DNA of 64,000 bases from Microcebus murinus (GCF_040939455.1 NC_134117.1:49135001-49199000), one strand, 5' to 3'. Shown: positions 38,196-50,996, numbered from the stretch's first letter. Numbers and translations are program-made. Notes: generated by a model not told the origin, from the letters alone.

Positions 38196-39925
38196 TCTAC
38201 AGGGAGAACTATGAAACACTGAGGAAGGAAATAGCAGAGGATGTAAACAGATGGAAATCCATACCATGCTCGTGGATCGGCAGACTCAATATCATCAAAA
38301 TGTCTATATTACCCAAACTGATCTACAGATTCAATGCAATACCTATTAAAATCCCATCAGCATTCTTCACAGATATAGAAAAAATAATTTTACGCTTCGT
38401 ATGGAACCAAAGAAGACCCCGAATATCAAGAGCAATTCTAAGCAACAAAAACAAAATGGGAGGCATTAATATGCCAGATATCAAACTATACTACAAAGCT
38501 GTAGTAATTAAAACAATCTGGTATTGGCACAAAAATAGGAATATTGACCAGTGGAACAGATGTGAGAATCCTGATATAAAACCATCCTCATATAGCCATC
38601 TAATCTTTGACAAAGCAGACAAAAACATACGCTGGGAAAAAGAATCCCTCTTCAATAAATGGTGCTGGGAAAACTGGATAGCCACCTGTAGAAGGCTAAA
38701 ACAGGACCCACACCTTTCACCTCTCACAAAAACCAACTCATGCTGGATAACAGACTTAAACCTAAGGTATGAAACTATTAGAACTCTAGAGGAAAAAGTT
38801 GGAAACACTCTCCTAGACATTGGCCTGGGCAAAGAGTTTATGAAGAAGTCCCCAAAGGCAATAACAGCAGCAACAAAAATAAATAAATGGGACATGATCA
38901 AACTACAAAGCTTCTGCACAGACAAAGAAATAGTCATGAAAGTAAACAGACAATCTACAGAATGGGAGAAAATTTTTGCATCCTATGCATTCGATAAGGG
39001 ACTGATAACTAGAATATACTTAGAACTCATGAAAATTAGGAAGAAAAAATCAAATAACCCCATTAAAAAGTGGGCACTTGAACAGAAATTTTTGAAGGAC
39101 TTGAACAGAAATTTTTCTAAAGAAGACAGAAGAATGGCCAACAAACATATGAAGAAATGCTCAACATCTCTAATCATCAGGGAAATGCAAATCAAAACCA
39201 CAATGAGATATCACTTAACCCCAGTGAGAATGGCCTTTATCAAAAAATCTCCAAACAACAAATGCTGGCGTGGTTGCGGAGAGAGAGGAACACTCCTACA
39301 CTGCTGGTGGGACTGCAAACTAGTTCAACCTCTGTAGAAAGCAATATGGAGATACCTTAAAGCGATACAAGTGAATCTACCATTTGATCCAGCAATCCCA
39401 TTGCTGGGCATCTACCCAAATGATCCAATGACACTCTACCAAAAAGACACCTGCACTCGAATGTTTATAGCAGCACAATTCATAATTGCGAGGCTGTGGA
39501 AACAGCCCAAGTGCCCATCAATCCAAGAATGGATTAATAAAATGTGGTATATGTATACCATGGAGTACTATTCAGCTCTAAGAAACAATGGTGATATAGC
39601 ACATCTTATATTTTCCTGGTTAGAGCTGGAACCCATACTACTAAGTGAAGTATCCCAAGAATGGAAAAACAAGCACCAGATATATTCTCCAGCAAACTGG
39701 TATTAACTGAGTAGCACCTAAGTGGACACATAGGTACTACAGTAATAGGGTATTGGGCAGGGGGGCGGGTATATACATACATAATGAGTGAGATGTGCAC
39801 CATCTAGGGGATGGTCATGATGGAGACTCAGACTTTTGGGGGGAGGGGGGGGAAATGGGCATTAATTGAAACCTTAAAATCTGTACCCCCATAATATGCT
39901 GAAATAAAAGAAAAACAAAAAAACC
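38196..39925 (+). mobile_element. Young L1, 5'-truncated in ORF2, nested in an older L1
   Basis: Covers the C-terminal half of ORF2 (..[17 protein letters not shown].. to ..KNKHQIYSPANWY, stop at 39704-39706), then a ~200-bp 3' UTR with a G-rich run and an A-rich tail. Only one in-frame stop (TAG at 39335-39337, where related L1s have Trp in ..LVQPLWK..) interrupts the frame. ORF2 encodes the L1 endonuclease and reverse transcriptase; this copy lacks the endonuclease and the RT core and cannot move by itself. Its frame happens to continue into the older L1 on the left, producing a chimeric 422-codon open frame from 38069. The 3' end closely matches those at 527-855, 57958-58026 and 63587-63671. 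Confidence 0.9.
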
Positions 39926-40740
39926 CAAAAAAGACAAAAAGTAACAAACATGGGTAAGGATATAGAGAAAGGGGAAATCTTATACATGGTTGATAGGAGT
40001 GAAAATTAGAACAGAAAATATGGAAAACAGTATGGATGTTTCTTATAAAACTAAAAATAGAACTACTATATGATTCAGCAATACCACTGCTAGATATATA
40101 TCAAAAAGAAAGGATATCAGTTTGTTGAATGTGATATGTGCTCTCCAATGTTTATTGCAGCACTGTTCATAATAATTAAGATATGGGATCAATCTGTGTT
40201 CACCAATGAATGAAAGGATTAAAAATGTGACAGGAATGCACAATTGATTATTTAAGCATCAAAAAGCATGAAATCCTGTCATTTACAACAACATGGATGA
40301 GCCTGGAGGACATTAAATTGGATGAAATAAGCCAGACACAGAAAGACACATACCGCATGTTTTCAGTCACATGTGGGTGGTAAAAAGTTGATCTCATAGA
40401 ATTTGAGAGTAGAAAAGTGATTACCAGAGGCTGGGAAAGGTAGGAGTGAAGGGAAGATAAGAAGTTGGTTAATGCGTAGAGAAATAGCTTTACATAAGGA
40501 AAACAGGTTCTAGTCTTCAATAACATAGTAGGGTGATGATAGTTAATAATAATTTATTATATATTTCAAAATGCTAGATGAAAGGGTTTTAAATGTTTTC
40601 CAAACAAAAAATGCTAAATATTTGAGCTGATAGATATGCTGATGATTCTGATTTGGTCAATACATATTATACATGTATAGAAACATCATATGTATCCTGA
40701 TATATGCACAATTATTATGCTAATTAAAAATAAAAAATTA
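39926..40740 (+). mobile_element. Older L1, right part and 3' end
   Basis: Continuation of the L1 interrupted at 38195. It resumes with ..aaaaaagacaaaaagtaac.. and runs through ..tttattgcagcactgttcata.., ..catggatgagcctggagga.. to an A-rich tail (..aattaaaaataaaaaattaa..). Heavily mutated. About 20-25 bases of the expected L1 sequence are missing between the two halves. Confidence 0.85.
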
Positions 40741-41098
40741 AAAAGACATAACAAATAGGAAAGAAAGAAATCTAAGTATTAACAACAAAAAAAATCTCAG
40801 TTTTGTTATTACAATCAATTAAAGTAAATTGAGTATATTTGAAACTGAAAAAGCTATTTAAAATAAGTTAAGTATATTTAAAGCTAAAAATTCACCGTAA
40901 GAAATAATTAAGCTTCCTTAGAATTAATTGTCCACTGCCTTGTGTACTAATAATGTTATAAAGTAAAAAAATAATTTAATTATAAATTAGGAAAGAATGA
41001 TCTAATAGAGTAAAATCCCAACTTGGCTCTAATCAATGTTCCAATGGCAAAGAACAATTAGCATGTACTTTTACCAGGTCCATTTGTAAATTACTCAC

Positions 41099-41204
41099 CT
41101 GGTTGGCAATCTGCCGAGCAAGGACATCCATCCTTGATCCTGATTCTGATATCAATTTAGCTGCATAGATCACATCAGTTGTATGTTTTAGTGGTCCTTT
41201 GCCC
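41099..41204 (-). CDS. CTNNA3: CTNNA3 (alpha-T-catenin) internal exon, C-terminal region
   Basis: Read on the minus strand, this 106-nt exon is preceded by a TTTCAG acceptor (AG at 41206-41205) and followed by a GTGAGT donor starting at 41098. Its first base completes a split codon, and the remaining 35 codons begin GKGPLKHTTDVIYAAKLISE and end ..DVLARQIANQ. Alpha-catenins have the paralogous GKGPLKNTSDVI.. here, inside the C-terminal vinculin-homology domain that binds F-actin at adherens junctions. The residues H, Y, L-I-S-E-S and V-L-A-R-Q-I-A-N fit my recollection of alpha-T-catenin rather than the alpha-E or alpha-N paralogues; alpha-T is enriched in heart and testis. The exon ends in phase 0 and joins directly to the exon at 28093-27959. 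In human gene numbering it should be the third from last exon (inference). No stop or frameshift is visible, so it appears functional. Confidence 0.93.
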
Positions 41205-41669
41205 CTGAAATAAAAGAATACATGTTACTCATAGTGGTTCATGAAAAAAAAAATCTCTATCTATACCTATGCATCTGTATATATTCAAATATGTAAAAGA
41301 TTTGCACCCCAAAGTACCGGCTATTGGTGTGACATATTTTAGTTTTGAACAGGCCCCAATTAGACTCCAGTATTAAATGAAAACATTTTTTTTTTAATTG
41401 CAGATTTATCATGTTTCAGATTTATCATGTATCAGATTCAGGAAATACCACAAAGAACATAAACCCCTTTAGATCTTCATTCCCTGGTGTTTATTATAAT
41501 AAAACTCAGTACAGAGATACTCTTGGTGAATCTAGTTAACTCAAGACAAAGGTACTGATTCTAGAGGCAAACATAACTTTTGGACATTGTATACATCCAC
41601 CAGTGCATTTTGATCAGCAGGGCTACTTTCAATGTTCCTCTTTTTTTGAAATTAGCAGGGTTTTTTTAA

Positions 41670-42493
41670 GTTATTGGTTTGTAATATTTGTACATTTTAT
41701 GAGGCACATGTAATATTCTGTTACATGCATAGAATGTGTAATGATCAATTCAGGGTACCCATCATTTTGAGTATCATTTCTAACATGTATGTTGGGAACA
41801 TTTCAAGTTGTCTCTTCTAGTTAATATAAAATATATTAAATACAAATATTGTTGTTAACTTAGTCACCCTAGTCTGCTTTCAAATATTATAACTTATTCC
41901 TTCTCTCCAACTGTGTGTTTATACCCATTAACCATTCTCTCCTTATCTCCCACCAACTCCACACACATATACCCTTCCCAGCTTCTGGCTACTATCACTT
42001 TACTCTACCTGCATAAGATCAACTTTTCTATTAATAGCTCTCACATATGAATGAGAACATGAGATATTTGTCTTTCTGTGTTTGGTTTATTTAACATAAA
42101 ATAATGAGCTCCAGTTCAGTCCATATTGCTGCTAATGATAGGATTTCATTCTTTTTTACAGCTGAGCAGTATTTTATTATATGTATGTATATATATATAC
42201 ACTACCTTTTCTTTATATTTTTTGTCCATTGATAGACACTTAGCTTGATTTTTTATCTTTGCTATTGTGAATAGTATTGCAATAAATATATTTAGGTATC
42301 CCTTTGATACACTTATTTCCTTTCCTTTGGAAAATACCCAGTAGTGGGATTGCTGGATTATATGGTAATTCTATTTTTAGTTTTTTGAGAATTCTCCGTA
42401 TTGTCTTCCATAGTGACTATACTAATTTACATTCCCCAACCAGCAGTGCATGCGTTCCCTTTCCTCTGCATCCTTGCCAGCATCTGTTTTTCT
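41670..42493 (-). mobile_element. Older L1 3' region, antisense
   Basis: Reverse-complement L1: 3' UTR-like sequence followed by ..ttgctattgtgaatagtattgcaataaa.., ..ttccatagtgactatacta.. and ..ccttgccagcatctgttttt... It is split by the L1 at 42494-42840 and continues to ~42960. Confidence 0.8.
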
Positions 42494-42840
42494 TCTTTTA
42501 TTTTAATCAATTAGTTTATTTGTATTTCAGAATATTATGGGGGTACAAACATTTTGGTTACATATAATGCCTTTGCCTCAGCCAAGTCAGAGCTACAAGC
42601 ATGTCCATCCCTCCCCCTCCCATACAGTGTTTTCTGCATCCATTAGTTGTAAGTTTACCCATCTCCACCACATCCTTCCCACCCACCTGGCACCCGATGA
42701 ATATTACTTCCATGTGGGCACCTAAGTATTGCTCGGTTAGTACCAAATTGATGGCAAGTACATGTAGTGCTTATTTTTCTATTCTTGTGATACTTCACTT
42801 CAAAGGATGGGTTCTAGCTGCTCCCAGAATAATATAAGAG
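42494..42840 (-). mobile_element. Lemur-type L1 3' end nested in the older antisense L1
   Basis: Reverse complement of the lemur L1 terminus (..cagaatattatgggggtac.. then a C-rich stretch), ending near ..cccagaataatataag. It differs at many positions from the 39.6-39.9 kb copy, so it is an older subfamily member. No clear target duplication. Confidence 0.8.
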
Positions 42841-42960
42841 CAATTCTGACTGAGGTAAGATAGTATCTCACTGTGGATTTGATTTGCATTCCCCTGATTA
42901 TTAGTGATGTTAGGTACTTTTTATATACCTGTTGGTCATTGGGGATTGCAAGCTAACAGT
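42841..42960 (-). mobile_element. Continuation of the interrupted older L1
   Basis: Resumes the antisense ORF2 with ..attctgactgaggtaagata.. and ..tttgatttgcattcccctga.., collinear with the part left of the nested insertion. It fades out after ..cctgttggtcattgggga... Confidence 0.75.
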
Positions 42961-43289
42961 GGCTAATCTATATACACAGCTTGATTGGGCAAGAAAACAT
43001 TCAGTTGAGGTAGAGTCGTGTACTGGGTAAATTTAGTATGATCTTATTACTTCTTTGATCTTGTTTGCCTACTCCTCAGTTCTGCCACTTCAACATTATT
43101 ATTTGGACATGAGAGAAGGGGAGAAAAAGGATGGGGAATCTAAACTCAGACAGCCCCAGGAAGTCAGTGAAAACTATGGACACACACCATTCATGTATTC
43201 TTCTTTACATGGTTGATTTTTGTCCCCCTCTGTTCTCCCTGAATCTGTTTACTTGCTGTTGAGCAGTTTCCCTTTTCCTGGAGTAAAAG

Positions 43290-43500
43290 TAAGGTATATC
43301 ATAGTAGTTGAGTATGAATCTAGAGTCATACTATGTTCGACTATTTCCCCAGAACAGACCACTTCTTACTATTTATGACAATCAATCTACATAAATCATT
43401 TTGTGCCTCAGGCTCCTCACCAGGATTACATGAGTTAATTTCTGCAGAACGCCCACAATATTGTTTTAAACAAAGTAAGCATTCAAAAATACAAGTTATT
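43290..43500 (+). mobile_element. MIR SINE
   Basis: ..tagtagttgagtatgaatct.., ..ttgtgcctcaggctcctca.. and ..gattacatgagttaatttct... Diverged but in order. Confidence 0.6.
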
Positions 43501-44736
43501 GTTATTGTTGTTGTTACTTTAATACAATTTTCATTTCTAATGCCATGGAATAAAAGTTGGATTGATTTTAGGATTTTGCAAGGTAGGTAAAAAGAAAGAA
43601 GTGCACTTCTTATGTTTTTGGATCAGCTTGCCATTTGTTCCTTGAGTGACTGAATATTTTGGTACAAGAGCAGCATTTATGCAGAGTAAAATGGATATTG
43701 CCTTTGACACATTACTGTGAAAGGGTAGTGAAACACCTCCCCTGCCATCTAAAGCTTTTTACTGGGAGCTCTACTCTTTAAAGATGTGAAGCTGGACTGG
43801 GATATGATAAGGGTGTATTTTCTATCTCCTCTTTCCTAAGAAAATAGACAAATGATTACCTGAATGAAAGTAGCTCTTCCATCTACTTAAAACCACTCCT
43901 CTCCTTATCTCCTAACCCTCTCCTGAGCATCATCACACCGACAGAGTTTTAATTATTGGATTTCTGTTCCTTGTCCTTAGCACAGAATAGGACCCTGAGA
44001 GAACATCTCACTAAAGAAATTGTTTTGATGCTTCAGGGGGAGGAGGAAAAATAAGGAAGGTGGGAAAGAGGAATAAGCTAGTCAAGGTGAAAAAGAAAGA
44101 TTTTGTGAGGACAAGATACAGTGGAGTTAGAAGAGAAGGGGGTGAGGACAATCTGTCCATGTCTTATTTCTACCTTAGACTGACCTTGAGGGTAGACACC
44201 TTAATGTTAAATCTGATAAGATGTGTTGTTAGAGGAAAATCTTTGTTCACTAAGAAGGATAGCACTATGTGGTGATAAAAGACAGAGGGGATTCATACAA
44301 AGCTAAATGATCAGAGAACTCTGCATTGGAAAAACTGAACACGAAAATGCTTGTGCTCTGTATGCCAAAAAGGTACTTTCATTGCTCTTTTTCCATGGTG
44401 CCTCTTAAAATCATTATAAGCGAGTTTTCCTGTATAAATGAAACAGCAAGGCTAACACAATGAAATCCTGGCTTCATGGATCATTATTATCATACTTTTC
44501 CTTTGAATCTGCTGACAAAGATTGCTTTGTAATAAAAAAAATCAACATTAATCATTACACTATTTGAGTTGCTCTTATCAAATTTACTTTACACGTCAGA
44601 CTGGACTAGATGTTATGTACATAGTTATGTTCAAGAAAGGCATTGCATTTCATTATTTTGATGCATCTCCAGAGAAAGTTAAAACTTAAATAAAGCTGTC
44701 TAAGCTCCCGAAAGGCAATGAATCAATTTTCAAGGT

Positions 44737-44842
44737 CTTAAACAATAGACAAAGGTTATTTCTAAGGAGAACAGCTAAGGTACTCATAGCTTAAACAACA
44801 GACAGAGAGTTATATCTAAGGAACACAGCTAAAGTACTCTTC
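44737..44842 (+). repeat. Diverged tandem duplication (~53-bp unit)
   Basis: tcttaaacaatagacaaagg..acagctaaggtactcat is followed by agcttaaacaacagacagag..acagctaaagtactctt. The two units differ at about 8-10 positions. Confidence 0.8.
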
Positions 44843-46114
44843 CCCTCAAAATAATATCTCTCCCTGTAAAAAAAATCCCTGGGCTAATGAAGGGAAAATT
44901 ACCGCTAGCTTTAAATGCACACCTTGTTATAAGACTGCTACCTTAAACACTCACGTAGAACTTAAAAGTAATGGTAATACACTATGACAGACAATAATTA
45001 TTCTCTTCCCCATGTTCTTAATTAAATGTATTGCCTGGCAAGCTTCCTACTGAGTGCCAAAAATATATGCACATTTTATAAATGATTCCATATCATGCCA
45101 AGCTTCCAGAGAATGCTACAATTACTGAAACTATGATAAATTTTTAAAATTTTCAGTCTGAAATGTGCTATGTAATGAAGTCCTTCTAAATTGGGAAATA
45201 TATTCAAAGGTTGTTTTCTGTCTTCATTTTCATAATAAGTTCCCAAGATCTCCTGTCAGAAAATGGTATCTTAACTCTTGAGTTGGACCCTATAGAGAAA
45301 GATACACAGAGTAGGAAGGGGTAGATGTGGGAAATATTTTAAAGAAATCAGATGCCAGAAATCTTTAATAAACAGTTATAATAATAATCTTAAAAAAAAA
45401 ATAGACAAACCAAGCTCTGAAGTAGAGGGCCTGCCAAAGGACAGCTATATGAGTTTATGTATATGTTAATTAGCCATTCCACAATTTATATACGTTTCAA
45501 AACATCATGCTGTGCACAACAAATATATATAATTTTATGCAAATTTAAAGAAATAAAATGTAATACAAATAAATTTTTAAAAATATAGGTTAGAAGATAT
45601 AATGGGAAAGGCTGCAATGGCCCAGTGATAGTGATGCTATTACTGGCATACCATAAACCTGCCAGCCATTTCTCACTTGGCCCCATCCTTGACTCTCATT
45701 CCTTTACCTGAACTCATCCCATTTCTGGCATTCAGCCTCCTTTCTTTTCACTTTTCATTTGCACGAGAAATAAGAAGTTCGTTCAGATTAGTAACAGCTC
45801 AATTAACTAGGGCTCTGGTTTAAAACCATAAAATACCAAATGTTTTCATAGACTTATTTTGTCTTTTGAGGGACAGACAATAGCTATGAAATAATTTGGT
45901 ATTTTTCTACTACTGATTAAAAACAAGACAGGAAGCTTAATTATATCATTTACATTTTATAGTCCCTAAATCTTTGATAGTATAATATCATTCTCTTTTT
46001 CAAGACTGAAAACTTTCCCCTTAATCCTCTTTTCTATTGATATTTATATACAATAAGTCCCATGGCATTGTGGTTCACTTAATAGGTGAAAACAATGATA
46101 CCATATATTTTCTT

Positions 46115-46355
46115 TCATAATAATAATTAACACATTTAGCATTTTCTACATGCTAGGCACTATTCCATACATACACTAATTTTATCAGAATCATAATTCT
46201 ATAAATTTAGTATTATTGTCCTTATTGAGGAAGCTGAGAGAAGTTAAATATATTTTGACCTAATTAAGCAGTTAGTAAGTACTGGAGATGGGATTTGAAC
46301 TCAAACAACCTTGCTACAGAATCTTCTTTTAACAACTATGCTATACTGCCTCCCA
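46115..46355 (-). mobile_element. MIR SINE, antisense
   Basis: ..ctacatgctaggcactattc.., ..attgaggaagctgagagaag.. and ..gggatttgaactcaaacaac... Confidence 0.75.
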
Positions 46356-46884
46356 TAAAACACATTAAGTTTTAAGTTATTAAAAGATCTCCTTAGATAT
46401 TGATGGGCATTACAATGAACACATAGAGAGCAAAGACTGGGGTTAGATTTGGGTAACGGGTAGTTAGGATGTCAAATAACAGAGACTTGCTCACACACAA
46501 CAGCCTTAAGGAATACAACCTTAATCTGTGTCCTAGTAAAATAAAAAAATATGCTATATCACTGCATAGAATTTTAGGTTCATAACAAATGGTTGAAATG
46601 GCCCTGGTATGCTTTAGTCCTGGGATTTCTTTCTTGAGATATTATTACTTTTTTTCTGTCTCTTATGCCCATTACATTTCCTCCCTTTCCCTTCTCCCTG
46701 GATTGTAAACACTACACTCAAACTCAGCCAATACATGTGCCATGCTACATGGGAGACTGCACTTTGGTGTTTGATTATAATATAATGAATGAAACTTTTA
46801 TCTAAGAGTCTTAGCTTTAGGTATACTTATTTATTTATTTCTAACATTCAAATTTAGTGCTGCAATAAAGTAGATTAAATGGAG

Positions 46885-47080
46885 TATAGACTTGGGAAGG
46901 CATTTGGTCTGCATCTCAGTACCAACACTTATTAGTTAAGTAGACTTTACTGGTCTGAGTTTATTTTCTTTACATTAAAATAATGATTGTGGTATTTGTC
47001 ACATGGTAAGGAACATAAAGGCAAATGTTTTATACAATATTTGGTATATAGTAGGTGCTCATCAAATGTAATTTTTTCTT
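46885..47080 (+). mobile_element. MIR SINE
   Basis: ..ctgcatctcagtaccaacac-ttattag.. and ..tggtatatagtaggtgctca... Confidence 0.65.
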
Positions 47081-47261
47081 TCCCTTCTTCCTTTGCAAAT
47101 AATATTTTGTTAAAATTTACCTTTTGAATTATTTAAAAATGATAGCCAGATAATATCAACTGAATTGATGACATTGAGTTCCCTCTTACACCTGCTTACA
47201 GTATTACTCTGTAGAGCCATGACTAAAATATCATTTTACTAAGACAAAAAAGTATATAAAA

Positions 47262-47318
47262 TATATATATTATATATATATATAAACATAAATCCTGTGT
47301 GTGTGCATATATATGTAG
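47262..47318 (+). repeat. (TA)n / TG microsatellite
   Basis: Two TA runs followed by tgtgtgtgcatatatatg. Confidence 0.85.
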
Positions 47319-47779
47319 TTGTTATATTTTAAGGTTGTTCTTTAGCTCCTAATACAGATTATTTACATTTAGTGACAGATTTTTGTGGTAGTATAATTTC
47401 CTAGGATTAATGATTTAACTCTACAAAGGTACTATCAGAACTCCCTTACTTGTAATTCCATATTGGATACACACACAAAAAAGTAATTATCATGGAAGCA
47501 ACCATAAATGATGAAATGAAGAGAGATACCAGACTCAAGCAAGGACATACTGTTCTTCTACTATTCAAACATGAAATTTTAATTAGGCAACTTTCTCCCT
47601 CTGGAAGTTACTTTCTCTTGTAAAGTGTCATTCTCAAGTTTTGAGGACCCCATAAAAGTCCTTGAATAATCAGCTAGCAATCATCTTGAGTAATTAGTAT
47701 CCCAAGGAACCTTTGGGATTCCAGTCTGAAAAAGGTGTTGCTCCATGAAAGAGGAAAAACATTTGTCTGGGCATTATAA

Positions 47780-47890
47780 GTGTATATATGTGTGTGTGTA
47801 TATATACATATATATATACACACACACATATATATACATACATGTATACATATATACCTACACACATATACATACACACACATATATAAA
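47780..47890 (+). repeat. Mixed TA/TG/CA microsatellite
   Basis: Alternating purine-pyrimidine over ~110 bp: (ta), (gt), (ta), (ca) blocks with interruptions. Open frames on both strands here are repeat artefacts. Confidence 0.9.
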
Positions 47891-49067
47891 AATGCATATA
47901 TTTCTCATTTCTGCTCTTCTTATTCTGTACTATTCAGAGTAGCCTAACTGCTCTAACAACATCAAAATGACTCAGTGGTTTCCCATAATAAAGTTTATTT
48001 CTCTCTCACATACAGTAGAGGTGGATTGTGAGATAGTGGGTTGTGTACCACGTACTTGTATCAGACTCTAGGTGCAGTCTATCTGTAAGAACTCATGTCC
48101 CCTAAGGCTTCAGAGCCCTCTGCTGGATCCATTGCATGTGGACATCCAACACCAGAACGAGAATAAAGGATATCATAGGAGGCTTTAGGGGTCAGGATAG
48201 AAATTGGCACACATCACACCCACTCACACTGTATTTGGGTCCAGAAAGCAAAGAAAACAGGGTTTTGTAAACTCATAGGATTGCCTCTGCCATATTCCCA
48301 GGGGTGCTAAAATTTACATATATATATTTCATTATAGCAACACAAGGCTGTGTTCCTTGTGAAAGGAAATCTGGGTGTCACAAAGTAAATGGGAAAAATT
48401 GGGAAAGAACCAAGGCCCTTCACCAATACAGCTGAAATTACAAGACATACTTTGCCTGGGTACAAGACCAATTGTATTTCTTATTTTGAAATTATCAGAA
48501 TGTAGATGATCTCTTATTAAAAACAAAAATCACAAAAGTACTTTATGTGTGATAAGGATAGTCTTTCACATTCAATGTTGCATTTGTTTATGAAACAAGG
48601 ACAGGGATTATTTCAGAGACATTTTTGGGGATCCGCCAGGGAGAATACTTTGTTATTATCGTTGCTATTGGTGCTGCTATTGTAACTGTCATGGTTGTTG
48701 TTGGTGGTGTGTGTGTGTGTGTATGGAGAGACTGGAGATTCCCTTCCTCAAATTCGCAAACTAGTTTTCTAAAAAGATCTAAGACATAAATCTTTTTTTC
48801 TGTTCTTCAGCCTTCAAATTCCCCAATTTACTCTTTACTTGTCAGTGATGTATCAAATCCTAGACAAGCTACAGAATTTAGAGGAAGATTTCATGGAGGG
48901 CCAAAAACATTCAACACATAGGTTGAAGGAAGCAAAAGTAGAATTAGAATGAAGAATTTCTTTAGCAAAGTTTGTCTAAGTTTGTCTTTTGAGTTGTGGA
49001 CAAAATAGAAGTCACCTGGCTGGATATGTTGATTTTTGTCTGTAAAAAAAAAAAAAAACAGACTACC

Positions 49068-49605
49068 CGAAAGATCAAAAGTCACTTTATGAAAAAGACA
49101 CCTGCACTCAAATGTTTATGGCAGTACAATTCACAATTGAAAAGTTGTGAAAACAACCCAAGTGTCCATCAATTCATGAGTGAATTAATAAAATGTGGTA
49201 TATGTATACCATGGAGTACTATTCAGCTTTAAGAAACAATGGTAACATAGTACCTCTTGTATTTTCCTGGATAGAGCTGGAACCCATTCTACTAAGTGAA
49301 GTAGCTCGAGAATGGAAAAACAAGCACCACATGTACTCACCAGCAAATTAGTATTAATGGATCAATACCTCAGTGGACATATAGGAATAACATTTATCGC
49401 GTGTCGGGCAGGTGGGAGGGGGGAGGAGGGGATGGGTATATACAAACACAATGAGTGAGATGTGTAACGTTTGGGGGATGGTCACGCTTGAGACTCTGAC
49501 TCAAGGGGGAAGGGGGAGCATGGGCAATATATGTAACCTTAACACTTGTACCCCCATAATACAATACAATAAAATACAATAAAACAGACTACCAAAAAGA
49601 AAAAA
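49068..49605 (+). mobile_element. L1 3' end, 5'-truncated, with target duplication
   Basis: Plus-strand ORF2 end (..gacacctgcactcaaatgtt.., ..aagtgtccatcaattcatga.., ..taccatggagtactattcag..) and a G-rich 3' UTR ending ..acttgtacccccataata.. with a tail of aatac/aataaa repeats. aaacagactacc flanks it at 49056-49067 and 49606-49617, and a third copy sits in the tail at 49582-49593. Confidence 0.9.
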
Positions 49606-50700
49606 AAACAGACTACCTTTCCTGGGCCTTTCTAAATGTGAAGATTTTACTATTTTTCTTTGTAACTTTGTACTGAAAACATACATAATAACAAACTTTA
49701 CTGCATTATTATATGCTTACTATGTTTCACACATTGTTACAATTGCTTACTTTTCTCACTCTATTATATACCCAGCACTGTTCCATAGAGTCACGCAGCT
49801 TTTGTAATGCACAAATTTAAAAGTCGCTATTCACATCATAGATATTTCCATAACTGTGCACATTATATCTTGTGCTGCCTTAAATGCCCATTCTACTTCT
49901 AAAATATATTAACTTTGTCTCGTAAGCAAGAAAACAGAATCTTGGCAGCTCAAAGCTTCTTAACTTTTCTCCAACATATATGAATATAGGTCAGTTTAAA
50001 TTGAATAGCAAGAGGTTTAAGTCATTAGTACTTTAGGAGCAAATTAAAAATAAATCACACGGTGAAAGCATCATAATGTGTTTTCTGTCAGTGTACTTCT
50101 AAAAGGACAATGGTTACCTCTGAATCAGTGGAATGTTTCATATATTGCAAAGAAACGTATAGGAACAAAAGATCCCTAGCTGTTGCTTGGAGTGGGTCCT
50201 ATTAAAGCATCATTCTCTGTCTACCTGAATCAATCTCAATAACCTCTTCTTTGGTTGAATTTCTTTTATCAGGAATCTGGAATGTATATCTTTTCTTTCT
50301 TTCTCCCCATTTTACTTGGGTCTGAAAGTAGACATGAATATATCGAGGGGATAAGTGTCACAATTATTTTTCTCACTTAATCGGACTTTTGGTTTATAGA
50401 TACATGTAGCCTAGTTGTGAGGGCCAAATATTGGACCATTGGAAGTTCTCTAAAACCAGAGATGAAATCATTAATATTAATTGAAAACCTTAGCGCTAGT
50501 GAAAATTGTAGTTTCCAGATAGCAGTTTTTTCTAGTAACTTTAACCCATTTTGACTGATTAAATAAATTGCTTTAAAATCACCTCTAAAGATCATAGCCA
50601 TCTAAGAAACACTGCCACTATCATTTGTTTTTCTGATGGCAAATAATTTCTTGCATTGATCTAAAAGAAAAATGAGAGTTTGTAGTTGCATTTATTCTAT

Positions 50701-50996
50701 TTTTTTTTTTTTTTTTAGACAGAGTCTTACTCTGCCACCTCAGGTAGAGTACAGCGGCATCATCATAGCTCACTGCAACCTCAAACTCCTGGGCTCAAGT
50801 GATCCTTCTGCCTCAGTGTCTCAAGTAGCTGGGACTATAGGCGTGCACCACCATGCTCGGCTAATTCTTCTATTTTGGGTAGAGATAGGATCTCGCTCTT
50901 ACTCAGGCTGGTCTCAAAATCCTGAACTCAAGCAATCCTCCTGCTTCAGCCTCCAAGAGTGCTAGGAGTACAGGCGTGAGCCACCAGGCCTGGCCA
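50701..50996 (-). mobile_element. Alu, antisense
   Basis: T-run, ..agacagagtcttactctgcc.. to ..gtgagccaccaggcctggcc. An imperfect duplication catttattcta / cattcattcta flanks it (50689-50699, 50997-51007). It lacks the long lemur middle segment, so it is an older subfamily. Confidence 0.9.

Noticed and set aside
38069..39337. 422-codon open frame as a possible gene
   Set aside because: It is a fusion of decayed ORF2 sequence from an old L1 with the truncated ORF2 of a nested young L1; no independent gene.
41397..41440. Direct repeat cagatttatcatgt
   Set aside because: Single short slippage duplication.
47674..47942. Overlapping open frames rich in Tyr/Ile/Cys on both strands
   Set aside because: Low-complexity TA/TG/CA repeat.
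50672..50965. 97-codon open frame
   Set aside because: Classic Alu-derived translation (..LPPQVEYSGIIIAHCNLKLL..).
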